A model generated the notes under the pieces. It was given only the letters and a program-made list of their open reading frames with translations. It was not told where the DNA came from and did not search any database. A program made the translations under genes and the position numbers. A stretch of 64,000 nucleotides of DNA from Bacteroidia bacterium. GTDB lineage: Bacteria; Bacteroidota; Bacteroidia; Flavobacteriales_D; Cryomorphaceae. This document shows positions 43,092 through 53,021 of the stretch, piece after piece (the first letter of the stretch is position 1; each line of letters begins with the position of its first letter). The stretch is taken from NCBI GenBank assembly GCA_030427905.1, contig JAUICL010000002.1:682001-746000 (forward strand), in the 5' to 3' direction.

Positions 43092-46000
43092 ATGAACTTA
43101 CCTAGACCCAGCTTAGCATTGCTTTTGGGGGCTTTGTTGCTAATGCTGTTCACGGTGCCTACTTCTGCACAAGAATCCTGTGAGCTAACCCAAGACGACA
43201 ACTACGGTTACAGTGCTACCATTGCTTCCGTCACTGAAAACCCGGACGACCAGACCTATTCAATCGAATTGCACATAGCCAATAACGGCTGTAGTGGCTG
43301 CAAGCGCTTGAAAAGGCTTTACGTGGAAGCTGATCTTTTCAGTTATAGCGATATTGATGTTGAAGTGCTAACTGGTAACATCCCCTATTATTACATCTGG
43401 AATGGCCCAATTATCTGGCCAGCTCCATTTTTGGGATTTAAGGTCAAGTTTGGTCCTGGAATCGGTGGTGGAAATGCGGCATCTTTTGCCTTGACATACA
43501 CCATTCACGGACAACTTCAAGATCAACAACTTATCGCCAAACTTGGAGGAACGCAGAACGCGTATTTTGATTTCTCAGCTGAAGATTTTCAAAGTGTTCT
43601 TGACTGTAATAACGAGCCAGACGACATCCTTCCGTTTTACGAGCCGCCTGTTACAGGAAAATCGTTTGACATCATTGGGCCTGAACTTACTTTTCTCTAC
43701 GAGACGTTCATAGAGAATGGAACCTATGTATCAGACGATATTTTCCAGATTATCGATGATAATATCGTTGACGACAATGTCGTAATCTCGGTACAAACCC
43801 AACCAGGTCAGTACGCAGCAGCTCTTTCGCTTCTTACATCACCAGAGTATGGATTGAGTCAAGAATCTGCTGATATTCCAAACAACACATTCACAGGTAT
43901 CTTTCCTATTGAGAACTTGCTCTCGTTGAATGAACTCCCCGACTTATTGGTGGCTGTTCGCCCAGTGTACTCAGCCATCTTAAACACGGGATTTATCACC
44001 AGCCAAGGTGATACATCGCTCCGGTCGTATATCGCTCGCGATGTGTTCAATGTGGATGGATCGGGTATCAAAATCGGGGTTCTCTCAGATAGTTACAACA
44101 CCATCATTGGTAATCCCGCAGGAGATGACATCATCAAAGGAGATCTACCAGGCGAAGCAAACCCGGACTACCCTACCCCTGTCGATGTGGTTTATGAATA
44201 CCCCTTTGGAAGTCGAACTGATGAAGGGCGGGCCATGCTTCAAATTATCCACGATGTAGCCCCAGGAGCCCAATTGGCGTTCCGATCTGGATTTTTGGGC
44301 GCTGCCGATTTTGCCCAAGGAATTCTCGATCTCCAAGCAGCCGGTTGCGACATTATTGTCGATGACATCACCTACATTTCTGAGCCTTTCTTCAGAGATG
44401 GTGTTGTGGCACAAGCCGTCGAGACCGTATCAGCTGCCGGGGTTTCCTACTTTTCGGCAGCCGGAAACTTTGGAACGAAATCATGGCAAGATACCTATAG
44501 TGGTGTGGCCGCTCCGGAAGGAATTGAAGGAACTGCTCACAATTTCGCTGCCGATGAAGGTGGAACCGATATTTATCAAAGCATTTCGCTCACAGAAGGT
44601 CAGTACACTATCGTGCTTCAGTGGGATGATGGAACACCGGGAAATTTCACCGAATCAGATTTTGACATTTATTTAGCCAACGAAGATGGAAGTACCCTTT
44701 TCGGATTCAATCGAAACAACGAAGGTGGAGCACCATTAGAAGTACTTCCGTTCACCGTAGCCGCTGAGACAGCTGAAACGAATTTCCTGATTACCCGAGC
44801 ATCAGGTACAAGCACCACGAATCTGAAGTATATCATATTCCGTGGTGAAGTGGCGATCAACGAATATGATACGCCTGATGCATCCACCATTACTGGTCAG
44901 GCCAATGCCGAGAGCACCATTGCTGTCGGTGCCGTACTTTATAGCAACACGCCTGAATTTGGCGTAAACCCACCAACAATCGCATCGTTTTCATCACGTG
45001 GTGGAACGCCCGTAGATGGCGTAGTTCGTGCCAAGCCAGATATCACCGCTCCAAATGGAGTCAATACTTCGGTAGACCTAGGCGGTTTTGATATTGATGG
45101 TGATGCATTCCCGAACTTCTTTGGTACATCAGCATCTGCACCACATGCCGCAGCAGTTGGGGCTCTAATCCTTGAAGCCCGCCAAAAGTACTATGAAGAC
45201 ACCTTGACCCCAGAACTTCTTAAAGGTGTGCTACAAAACACTGCGATTGATATGAATGTGCCTGGTTTTGATATCGCTACGGGTGCAGGTTATATCACAG
45301 CAGACTCGGCACTAATTTCGCTAGCTAACCCCGAACCATATCTAACAGGTATTAGCTACGATCCCGAGCTCATCCCTGGGTTTGATGAAATTGCCCTAAC
45401 TATCTCTGGTCAATACTTGCAAGATAGTTCGCTCGTATATTTCAATGGAGAGCCACTAGAAACGGAACAAACTATGCTCGGCGATAGCGCTATCATAGCT
45501 ATTATACCGCCTTTTGATGAAGCTTTTCCAGAAATCCAAGTATACAACCCACCATTGGAAGGAACCAATGGTCTTGACGGTGGGCTTTCCAACCCGCTCT
45601 ATTTCTCTACAAAACAGACTATTCTGGTAAGTATTGACAGCAAAACCAAGAAATACGGAGAAGTGATCCCGGAGCTGACTGCGTCTTACTCTTTTGAGCG
45701 TCTTGACGGAAGCTTACCGCTAGATTCTGCCGATCTCTCTGCTGAAGAGCTCGAGCGGATCCTAGAAATTGATATCACGACTATTGCAGACAATTTGAGC
45801 AATGTGGGCATCTGGGGGATTGAGCTAGATCCATCTGATCCACTGAGCCCAACCAGCGATGTAGAAGCAACTGATGTACTGGATATTGAAATCCTTCAGC
45901 GATTCAACATTACGTACAACATCGGCATATTGACCATTAACCCACTCGACCTGGAAATCATTCCACGGGATACAACCTTCACTTATAACGATAGTATTTC

Positions 46001-49000
46001 GGGCATCGACTTTGATTACATATTCAATAACGATTCTGTTCCAGCTCTGATTACAGAAGAAGATAGTCTGGCTATACTCTCGGCGGTTAGATTGCGCCAT
46101 GGGACGGCATTGGTTAATAGACCAGCCTTAGTGCGTGGAACGGCCTTGGTGAATGAATTTGGAGAGCAATTGTTAAACGACACTTTGCTCTCAAATACAG
46201 CTGTCATGATTTCCCAAAGACTAAGAGCCATTCGGGGTACTGCTCTTGTAAATGGTGAAGCGATTGACCCACAGGATTTTTACGACTCTCAGGTAATCGG
46301 CAATGCATTTGCGAGGCTCCGTCGTGGTACGGCACTAGTCAATGGTTACCGACTGGTGCGCGGAACAGCGCTTGTTAATGACTTAGATTCTGCTGGAAAC
46401 ATTGTGAATACCATTCCGCTGACTAATTCTGAGTCTTTGGTTAATTCGGGTGGAGTTCTGAATGCCAACGCCATTAATGCTGATAGCAACAGCGATGTGC
46501 TTGTACTCCTTGATGAAGGTGATATTGCTATTCTTTCAGGAGATTCTGTAGGAAACGTGGTTATCCGATCCATTAACATTATCACGGGAGAAACCGTTGG
46601 AACACACATCATCGTTCCAGGTGGGCTCTACACGAGTAACTTCAATGTGCGGTATGGACTCGGAAATTTGACGATTATTCCAGACACCGCGAGTTACGAG
46701 ATTGAATTGGAGAGTTTGACTCAAGTTTACGATGGCACTCAAAAAGAAGTATCAGTAATCTCAGATCCGGATACCATTCCGTTTACGATTACCTACAATG
46801 GTTCGGAAGAGCCACCAGTTGATGCTGGTACATACGAAGTAGTGGTGTCTGTTGCTGACACGAACTTTGTTGGATCCTTGACGGCTACTTTGGAGATTAG
46901 TCCAGCAGTTGCCGAGGTCATTTTCGATGAAGCGAGTCTTTCTCAAGTTTATGATGGCGAGCCAAAAGAAGCTTTAGCGACCAGTTTGCCAGAAGGTCTG
47001 GAGATCGACTATGAATACGTTGACTTACAAGGAGCGCCTATTGACGTTGGCTTGTACACGGTAATCGCTACAATCAATGATCCGAACTACACGGGAAGTG
47101 CGACAGCTGAGCTCGAAATATCGAACGCCACAGCTCAAATCATCTTTGATGAAGAGAGCCTGACTCAGGTGTATGATGGCTCTCCAAAAGAAGTATTGAT
47201 TTCGTCCATTCCCGAAGGACTTGATGCCGTGATCGAATACAATGGCTCCACCACCCCTCCTACCGAAGTTGGTGAGTACTCGGTGGTTGCTACAGTTTCA
47301 GATCCGAACTACACGGCTACGGCAATCGCTACGCTGACGATTTCACCAGCTACTGCCGAAGTTCTTTTCGATGAAGGAAGCTTGACTCAGGTTTATGATG
47401 GAAGTCCTAAAGAAGCCTCGGCAAGTACGATCCCTGAAGGTTTAACAGTCGTTATTTCTTACCCAGGGCTAGAAGGTGCACCTACCAATGCGGGCACTTA
47501 TCAGGTAGAAGCCACAATCGATGATCCGAATTACGTTGGAACAAGTACCGCAGAACTCACAATTCTACCGGCAATTGCAGAAGTATCATTTGTTGAAGAA
47601 AGTCTTCTTCACACTTATGATGGCGAAGCGAAGAATGCGGATGTAGAAACGGTTCCTTTCGGACTTAATGTGATTATTTCTTATCCAGGTATTGAAGGTT
47701 CTCCTGTAGATGCTGGCACTTACGCCGTAATTGCAGAAATTGAAGATGCCAATTACATTGGCTCTATTTCCGGAATCCTAACAATTGATCAAGCGGAAGC
47801 TGCGATCATTTTTGATGAAGAATCCCTGGAACAGGTATACGACGGAAGCCCTAAAACCGTAGAAGCTAGTTCTGACCCAGAAGGGCTGGGCATCGCGATC
47901 GACTATGTAGATCTTTCAAGTGCACCTATTGATGCAGGAGAATATCTCGTTGCTGCCTTTATTGATGACCCTAATTATGTAGGCAGTGGTTCTGCAGTTT
48001 TAACAATTCTTCCTGGCACGGCTGATATCAGTTTCACAGAAGCTAGCTTAAACCAAGTGTTTGATGGTTCACCTAAAGAAGTACAGGTTGAAATTTCTCC
48101 TGAGAATTTGAGCTTCGAAATTACTTATATTGATTTACCCGGAGCACCAACAAATGTGGGAGCTTATGCCGTGGAAGCCACCGTGACGGACCCGAACTAC
48201 ACAGGGTTTGCTAGCGGTACTTTGACCATTTCAGAAGCCAGTGCTTCGATTAGTTTCGTACCAGAGTCGCTGACTCAAGTATATGATGGCAGCCCGCTAT
48301 CTCCTGAGGTAGAAACTTCTCCTGCGGGATTAGATTTTGAGTTGATCTTTATTGATCAAAGCGAAACACCAACAAATGCCGGAACATACGCCGTCGAAGC
48401 GTTTATTACTGACCCGAACTTCAGTGGAAGTGTTACTGGCGAGTTCGTGATTTCTCAAGCTACTGCTGAAATCATTTTCGATGAAAATTCTCTTGATCAA
48501 GTCTATGATGGGACTTCAAAAACGGTAGCCACTTCTACCCTACCTGAAGGGTTAACTGTATCACTATTGTACGACGGAGAGCCCGATGGACCGATCGACG
48601 CTGGAACTTATGTTGTGGAAGCGAATATCGAAGATCCGAATTATGTTGGATCGGGCTCAACTGCTCTTTTGATCAATCAAGCAGAAGCGACAATTGAAAT
48701 TGATGGCTCTAGCTTGGTTCAAGATTTTGACGGTACACCGAAGGCAGTAAGCTTTGAGACCAACCCAACCGGGCTCAATACAATCGTTACTTACAACGGA
48801 AGTACAGCTTTACCCATTCTTGGTGGAAGCTATGATGTAGAAGTATCTATTGATGATCCAAATTACATCGGCTCGGCAAATGCAACGCTGACCATTACAG
48901 GTCTCATGGCCACAGTAGCGATAGGCGATACCGTTATCAATCAAGGACAACAGTTACCCAATTTTGAGCTTACATTCTCAGGCTTCCAAAATGGTGATGA

Positions 49001-49763
49001 CGAATCGGTTATAGAATCAGTTGAGTACATCACCATTCCACCATACACTGGTGCCCCTGGAATTTATGAAGTGAGCGCAGTGGTAGAGTCTGCCAACTAT
49101 GATTTCACATCTGGCACTGCCACCCTGTACGTGAATCCGGCGGGAAGTGGAGTGACAGCTGTTACGCCAGTGTTCGAATGTTTTCAAGTTCTCGACGAAC
49201 CAGATGATAACGGATTCTATTTTGTAGCACATTTCTCATACATCAATGGGAACGATAGTCCTGTTTATGTCCCGAGAAGTGACAAGAACCGTTTGTTTGG
49301 AGCGAACAACGACAATTCAAACTTGCCGTTTGTTTTCTATCCAGAAGGTGGGTCATTCGCGGTGCCATTTAGTGGGTCCACTCTAGTCTGGAAACTGAGA
49401 AGTAATCACGGAAACAGCAAGCGTACGAAGTATGCCTTCACTTATTTCAACCCATGCGACACTGAAGCAGCTGGAATAGCCGACATTGACGACAACAATC
49501 CAACCTCAACGGATCTTCTGCACGACATCAACGTTTTCCCTAATCCATCGTCCGGAAAAGTTTTCCTCGAATCGGATGTAGATTATCCACAAAACGCGCT
49601 TGTAGAAGTTTTCGATCGATATGGACGATTGTGTAAAGTATCGTCAAGCCGAAATGGAGCTCAGATGTTTGAATTAGATTTCCAAGGCTTTAGCAGTGGA
49701 GTCTATTTTGTAAGAGTAATGGAAAATGAAAAAGTTGAAGTATTTAACATCATTATTCAATAG
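43092..49763 (+). CDS. Giant secreted S8-type peptidase with MBG repeats and T9SS domain
   Basis: 2223 residues from ATG 43092, which begins a clear signal peptide (MNLPRPSLALLLGALLLMLF); in-frame codons further upstream lack support. Order: N-terminal Cys-containing domain (to about 175); subtilase-like domain (about 315-715) with Asp333 in GVLSDSYN, SAAGNFG oxyanion region and Ser680 in GTSASAPHAAAVGAL, but the usual HGT motif is DEGRAML (Glu378); an IPT/TIG-like and a first MBG region; five RGTALVN-type motifs (about 1003-1096); ten 74-residue MBG repeats (1200-1939); a further divergent MBG; a beta domain (about 2020-2125); and a T9SS type A sorting domain (INVFPNPSSGKVFLES to EVFNIIIQ). 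Likely a surface adhesin-protease. A strong terminator follows at 49828. Confidence 0.92.
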   Translation: MNLPRPSLALLLGALLLMLFTVPTSAQESCELTQDDNYGYSATIASVTENPDDQTYSIELHIANNGCSGCKRLKRLYVEADLFSYSDIDVEVLTGNIPYYYIWNGPIIWPAPFLGFKVKFGPGIGGGNAASFALTYTIHGQLQDQQLIAKLGGTQNAYFDFSAEDFQSVLDCNNEPDDILPFYEPPVTGKSFDIIGPELTFLYETFIENGTYVSDDIFQIIDDNIVDDNVVISVQTQPGQYAAALSLLTSPEYGLSQESADIPNNTFTGIFPIENLLSLNELPDLLVAVRPVYSAILNTGFITSQGDTSLRSYIARDVFNVDGSGIKIGVLSDSYNTIIGNPAGDDIIKGDLPGEANPDYPTPVDVVYEYPFGSRTDEGRAMLQIIHDVAPGAQLAFRSGFLGAADFAQGILDLQAAGCDIIVDDITYISEPFFRDGVVAQAVETVSAAGVSYFSAAGNFGTKSWQDTYSGVAAPEGIEGTAHNFAADEGGTDIYQSISLTEGQYTIVLQWDDGTPGNFTESDFDIYLANEDGSTLFGFNRNNEGGAPLEVLPFTVAAETAETNFLITRASGTSTTNLKYIIFRGEVAINEYDTPDASTITGQANAESTIAVGAVLYSNTPEFGVNPPTIASFSSRGGTPVDGVVRAKPDITAPNGVNTSVDLGGFDIDGDAFPNFFGTSASAPHAAAVGALILEARQKYYEDTLTPELLKGVLQNTAIDMNVPGFDIATGAGYITADSALISLANPEPYLTGISYDPELIPGFDEIALTISGQYLQDSSLVYFNGEPLETEQTMLGDSAIIAIIPPFDEAFPEIQVYNPPLEGTNGLDGGLSNPLYFSTKQTILVSIDSKTKKYGEVIPELTASYSFERLDGSLPLDSADLSAEELERILEIDITTIADNLSNVGIWGIELDPSDPLSPTSDVEATDVLDIEILQRFNITYNIGILTINPLDLEIIPRDTTFTYNDSISGIDFDYIFNNDSVPALITEEDSLAILSAVRLRHGTALVNRPALVRGTALVNEFGEQLLNDTLLSNTAVMISQRLRAIRGTALVNGEAIDPQDFYDSQVIGNAFARLRRGTALVNGYRLVRGTALVNDLDSAGNIVNTIPLTNSESLVNSGGVLNANAINADSNSDVLVLLDEGDIAILSGDSVGNVVIRSINIITGETVGTHIIVPGGLYTSNFNVRYGLGNLTIIPDTASYEIELESLTQVYDGTQKEVSVISDPDTIPFTITYNGSEEPPVDAGTYEVVVSVADTNFVGSLTATLEISPAVAEVIFDEASLSQVYDGEPKEALATSLPEGLEIDYEYVDLQGAPIDVGLYTVIATINDPNYTGSATAELEISNATAQIIFDEESLTQVYDGSPKEVLISSIPEGLDAVIEYNGSTTPPTEVGEYSVVATVSDPNYTATAIATLTISPATAEVLFDEGSLTQVYDGSPKEASASTIPEGLTVVISYPGLEGAPTNAGTYQVEATIDDPNYVGTSTAELTILPAIAEVSFVEESLLHTYDGEAKNADVETVPFGLNVIISYPGIEGSPVDAGTYAVIAEIEDANYIGSISGILTIDQAEAAIIFDEESLEQVYDGSPKTVEASSDPEGLGIAIDYVDLSSAPIDAGEYLVAAFIDDPNYVGSGSAVLTILPGTADISFTEASLNQVFDGSPKEVQVEISPENLSFEITYIDLPGAPTNVGAYAVEATVTDPNYTGFASGTLTISEASASISFVPESLTQVYDGSPLSPEVETSPAGLDFELIFIDQSETPTNAGTYAVEAFITDPNFSGSVTGEFVISQATAEIIFDENSLDQVYDGTSKTVATSTLPEGLTVSLLYDGEPDGPIDAGTYVVEANIEDPNYVGSGSTALLINQAEATIEIDGSSLVQDFDGTPKAVSFETNPTGLNTIVTYNGSTALPILGGSYDVEVSIDDPNYIGSANATLTITGLMATVAIGDTVINQGQQLPNFELTFSGFQNGDDESVIESVEYITIPPYTGAPGIYEVSAVVESANYDFTSGTATLYVNPAGSGVTAVTPVFECFQVLDEPDDNGFYFVAHFSYINGNDSPVYVPRSDKNRLFGANNDNSNLPFVFYPEGGSFAVPFSGSTLVWKLRSNHGNSKRTKYAFTYFNPCDTEAAGIADIDDNNPTSTDLLHDINVFPNPSSGKVFLESDVDYPQNALVEVFDRYGRLCKVSSSRNGAQMFELDFQGFSSGVYFVRVMENEKVEVFNIIIQ
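46098..46379 (+). repeat. Five-copy (R/H)GTALVN peptide motif
   Basis: Within the giant S8/MBG gene the heptapeptide (R/H)GTALVN is encoded five times, at 46098-46118, 46134-46154, 46233-46253, 46323-46343 and 46359-46379. The first two and last two copies are each exactly 12 codons apart. Codon choice differs in every copy (Leu as TTG, TTG, CTT, CTA, CTT; Gly as GGG, GGA, GGT, GGT, GGA), so the peptide, not the DNA, is conserved. Confidence 0.9.
46689..48908 (+). repeat. Ten tandem MBG repeats, each exactly 222 bp
   Basis: Starts of successive repeats, aligned on the A-x-I/V-x-F-D strand before the (Q)VYDG motif, fall at 46689, 46911, 47133, 47355, 47577, 47799, 48021, 48243, 48465 and 48687, and the next divergent MBG unit begins at 48909. 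Every unit is 74 codons. Common motifs per unit are SLxQVYDGxPKE, an EGLxxxIxY strand, DAGTYxVxAxIxDPNYxG and a closing AxLTIxxA. Confidence 0.92.
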
Positions 49764-49827
49764 CTATGCGAATTGTTGAGTAGTGAAGATGAACTTCTTT
49801 TTTCTCAAAACAATTCTCAAAATTATA

Positions 49828-49862
49828 GATGTAACCAGCCACTCGCTGGTTACATCGTTTTT
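49828..49862 (+). terminator. Strong rho-independent terminator after S8/MBG gene
   Basis: Perfect 12-bp stem (GATGTAACCAGC at 49828-49839 and GCTGGTTACATC at 49845-49856), 5-nt loop, followed by GTTTTT. It lies 65 bp after the stop at 49763 and before the cyclase gene at 49949. Confidence 0.92.
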
Positions 49863-49948
49863 AGCCCTATTGTTCAAGATGCGGAACGAATTAAGAAAGA
49901 ATTCATTGCGGGTAAATCAATTCATCAAGAAAAAGATACCTTTAAGAC

Positions 49949-51961
49949 ATGTACCCTAGACTATTAACCTTATTTCTTGTGATTCTACCTTTCTTGGGAG
50001 ATGCCCAAGACGAAGATCCCTATGTCGACAGTTTGAATACTGTTCTTAAACAAAAAATTGCCGATTCGACAAGGGTTAACACCTTAATTGAGCTTGCTTC
50101 CAACTATTACCGAACTGACCCTTCCGAGGCATACAAGCTTGCAGTAAAGGCACAAGAAATAGCCGAAACAGCAGACTACAAGTCAGGTCTCGCCAATGCG
50201 CACAAAGCCGAAGGAATGAGCTTCTATTTTCAAGGCGACTATGTAAATGCACTGGTTCAGTGGCGAATCGCCTTGGATGTTTACTCTTCGATCGGTGATA
50301 TGAATGGTGTGTCGAATATGCTTAACAATCTGGGGGCGGTGCATTACAATGGCGGTGACAATGAAACGGCATTGGATTACTATCTCCAATCATTGAAAGT
50401 AGCTGAAGAAACCTACGATACCTTAAGAACCGTTACGGCATTGATCAATATTGGGTCACTTCATATGACAAAAGATCAAACCCAACAAATGGCGCTTGAA
50501 AACTTTAGAAAAGCCTTACCAATCAGTAAGGAAATTGAAGATTATGATGCCATTGGTACTTGCGCGGTGAATATGGGGGAAATCTACCTGTCCGATACGC
50601 TTGATCCAGCCAAGAAAGAAACCAGCATCGACTCTGCTCTCTACTTTTTTGAGATGGGTCTTGATGCTTATCAAAAGTCAGCAACGGGCAACATTGCTTT
50701 TGCCATGAATAGCATAGGTAAAGTGTATCAAGCTCGTCAAGATTACGATACCGCTATCCAATACCAGACGGAAGCTTTTGGTCTGGCCAAAGGGTTAGAA
50801 GCACCCCTTGAAATGGCACAGATTCAGCTGAGTCTTGCGAGCACTTACGACTCGCAAGGAGACAAAGACAATGCTATTAGATCGTATAATCTGGCACGTG
50901 AGTTAGCAGTAGGCATAGGTGCCGACTATGAAATTTTTGAATCTTACATGGGGCTTGCCGAAGCTTTCTCAAAGATCCCCGACTTCCGGAGAGCATCTGA
51001 ATATTACAAGCTATCTGGCGACATGAAGGACACGCTTTACGATGCTGAGATGGATAAGAAGTTACAAGCGCAAACTTTGAGCTACGATATCGAAAAGAAA
51101 CAAGGTCAGATTTCACTTCTCGAAAAAGATAAAGAGTTAAAGGATATTGAACTAAAGCAACACAAACTTGTCAGAAACGCAACTGGCGCCGTGGGGCTTC
51201 TTCTACTCCTTCTGGCAGCAGGACTTTTCAATCGATACAAATACACCAAGAGAACGAGTAAAATTATCGCTCGGGAGAAAGAGCGTTCGGAGAATTTGCT
51301 TCTCAACATTCTACCTTCAGAGACAGCCGAAGAGTTGAAAGCAAAAGGAAGTGCTACGCCGCGGTACTACGAAAAAGTATCTGTGCTTTTCACCGACTTC
51401 AAGGGCTTTACTAAAATCGCCGAAAAGCTTAGTCCGCAGGAGCTTGTAGAAGAGCTCAACACCAATTTTCTAGCCTTTGATGAAATCATTGATAAGCACG
51501 GCCTTGAAAAGATTAAAACGATTGGAGACGCTTATATGTGTGCCGGTGGGATTCCTGTGGAGAATGACAACAATCCGGTAGACATTGTAAATGCGGCTCT
51601 AGAGATAAAAGCCTTCACTGAAGAACTCAAGAAGAAACGAGAAGCCGAAGGAAAGGAGTCATGGGATTTGCGAATCGGTGTGCACACTGGCCCAGTCATA
51701 GCCGGTGTGGTAGGAAAGAACAAATTTGCCTACGACATATGGGGTGATGCCGTAAACGTAGCGAGCAGAATGGAGTCTAGCGGAATTCCAGGACAAGTGA
51801 ATATTTCAGGTGAAACCTATGAGCTAGTTAAAGATCACTTCGTGTGTAAACACCGTGGTAAAGTAGAAGCCAAGAACAAAGGCCAAGTAGATATGTATAT
51901 CGTTGAAGCTCCTGCTCAGGTCGAAACTACTGGAAACCAAAGGAGGAAAGCATTGGCATAG
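49949..51961 (+). CDS. TPR-sensor class III adenylate cyclase
   Basis: 670 residues. Signal peptide MYPRLLTLFLVILPFLGDAQ, then an extracytoplasmic array of about seven TPRs (about 40-345; for example NNLGAVHYNGGDNETALDYY, NSIGKVYQARQDYDTAIQYQ), a coiled-coil linker (KLQAQTLSYDIEKKQGQISL), one membrane helix (about 407-427, GAVGLLLLLLAAGLF) and a cytosolic catalytic domain with VLFTDFKGFTKIAEKLSPQE (metal Asp483), EKIKTIGDAYMCAGG and FAYDIWGDAVNVASRMES. A Lys in KIKTIGD and Asp in YDIWGD are the ATP-specifying positions, so cAMP is the likely product; guanylate activity is less likely. Both metal Asp residues and the RME segment are intact. TPRs would sense a periplasmic protein or peptide. 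Confidence 0.88.
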   Translation: MYPRLLTLFLVILPFLGDAQDEDPYVDSLNTVLKQKIADSTRVNTLIELASNYYRTDPSEAYKLAVKAQEIAETADYKSGLANAHKAEGMSFYFQGDYVNALVQWRIALDVYSSIGDMNGVSNMLNNLGAVHYNGGDNETALDYYLQSLKVAEETYDTLRTVTALINIGSLHMTKDQTQQMALENFRKALPISKEIEDYDAIGTCAVNMGEIYLSDTLDPAKKETSIDSALYFFEMGLDAYQKSATGNIAFAMNSIGKVYQARQDYDTAIQYQTEAFGLAKGLEAPLEMAQIQLSLASTYDSQGDKDNAIRSYNLARELAVGIGADYEIFESYMGLAEAFSKIPDFRRASEYYKLSGDMKDTLYDAEMDKKLQAQTLSYDIEKKQGQISLLEKDKELKDIELKQHKLVRNATGAVGLLLLLLAAGLFNRYKYTKRTSKIIAREKERSENLLLNILPSETAEELKAKGSATPRYYEKVSVLFTDFKGFTKIAEKLSPQELVEELNTNFLAFDEIIDKHGLEKIKTIGDAYMCAGGIPVENDNNPVDIVNAALEIKAFTEELKKKREAEGKESWDLRIGVHTGPVIAGVVGKNKFAYDIWGDAVNVASRMESSGIPGQVNISGETYELVKDHFVCKHRGKVEAKNKGQVDMYIVEAPAQVETTGNQRRKALA

Positions 51962-51977
51962 ATTTCTTAGCCCAGAG

Positions 51978-52913
51978 CTACATTAAGGTACCATCCACAG
52001 GTTTGAGCTTTTCCGGAATGTCGTTGTCTTCAATTGTTTCCCTTAAATCGATTTCAATAATATTGCTGATTGCGTCAAGCGCTACATCTGTTTGAAAGTT
52101 GGCAAACGGGCTTGACATCACTTTTCCAAAGACAAAGAGTTGATAGAAAATCCAACCGATCAAAGCTGTAACAGGAAAAATTAGGAAAATAGATTCAATA
52201 TCCCTGAATATGTCAATAAAAGCGAAGGGAAAAGAGATGATGAATAAATTCAAAAATGCCTTCGTGTAATAATCATAGGGCTTGGGAAGCGGGGTCGACT
52301 TAATCCGTTCAGCTTTACCCTGAAGATCAGTTAGACGGGTTAATGTATCATCTATTTGAATATAGCTGAATGTATCAAGCGTACTAGCAGCGTGAAGCTC
52401 CTTCAGTATCCGACCTTGAATCATACCTATCTGAGTAACCTTATTGGAGCGACTGAGAATCAGCTTATAGTTTTCTTCTGAAAGAAAGGCGCCCACCTGC
52501 TCATCCCAAAGCTTCTGGTCTGTCTTCTCGCGAAGCTGCAATTTTAGTGCATTCACCCAAGCTACTTGTCCATGGACTAGTCTTTTCGAGAATGTGATAA
52601 CATTGGGCTCAACGTGTTGCGGGTCCACCATCGTCAAAGCTTGTCGCGTGAATGACCTGCTATCATTCACTACTCCGCCCCAAATCTTTCGAGCTTCCCA
52701 CCAACGATCATAAGCCGAAGAATTTCGAAACGCCAAAATGATAGCCAATGCAACTCCCAAAACTGAAACCACCTGAGTGGGAACGTAGACATTGTCCTGC
52801 CCTAACACCACATGTGTCACATAAGCTAAGCCAGCACAGATAAGGCTGTAAATGATATTTTTCCATGAATAGCGAAGTGCGGTGTCAAGCCTTAGGTGGT
52901 CACGAGTAATCAT
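51978..52913 (-). CDS. Bestrophin-family ion channel
   Basis: 311 residues, family PF01062 (bestrophin, RFP-TM). Typical N-terminal segments are RLDTALRYSWKNIIYSLICA and LSVLGVALAIILAFRNSSAYDR (about 48-70; the conserved 'll..alSlll.FRtn.aydRwwear') followed by WWEARKIWGGVVNDSRSF (71-88). Late elements INLFIISFPFAF-type helices (LNLFIISFPFAFIDIF) and FVFGKVMSSPFANFQTDVALD match the family. Bacterial bestrophins form pentameric channels, often conducting cations or chloride. Convergent with the cyclase gene, 16 bp apart. Confidence 0.9.
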   Translation of the reverse strand: MITRDHLRLDTALRYSWKNIIYSLICAGLAYVTHVVLGQDNVYVPTQVVSVLGVALAIILAFRNSSAYDRWWEARKIWGGVVNDSRSFTRQALTMVDPQHVEPNVITFSKRLVHGQVAWVNALKLQLREKTDQKLWDEQVGAFLSEENYKLILSRSNKVTQIGMIQGRILKELHAASTLDTFSYIQIDDTLTRLTDLQGKAERIKSTPLPKPYDYYTKAFLNLFIISFPFAFIDIFRDIESIFLIFPVTALIGWIFYQLFVFGKVMSSPFANFQTDVALDAISNIIEIDLRETIEDNDIPEKLKPVDGTLM

Positions 52914-53021
52914 AAGTGGTTAGATAGATTGGTTAGTTGATTGTTAAAGTGTTTTCAATATAGCAATAAACCTGAATAGCAATATCGAACTTACTGTCTT
53001 TCACTATAAAAGCTCACTATA

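Noticed and set aside
46689-48908. Regular 222-bp repeats considered as a CRISPR or satellite-like array
   Set aside because: The units are in-frame coding MBG domains with diverged DNA and no identical short repeats or spacers.
49773-49967. 64-codon plus-strand frame between the S8/MBG gene and the cyclase gene
   Set aside because: It runs through the perfect terminator hairpin at 49828-49862 and overlaps the cyclase start; composition is not protein-like.
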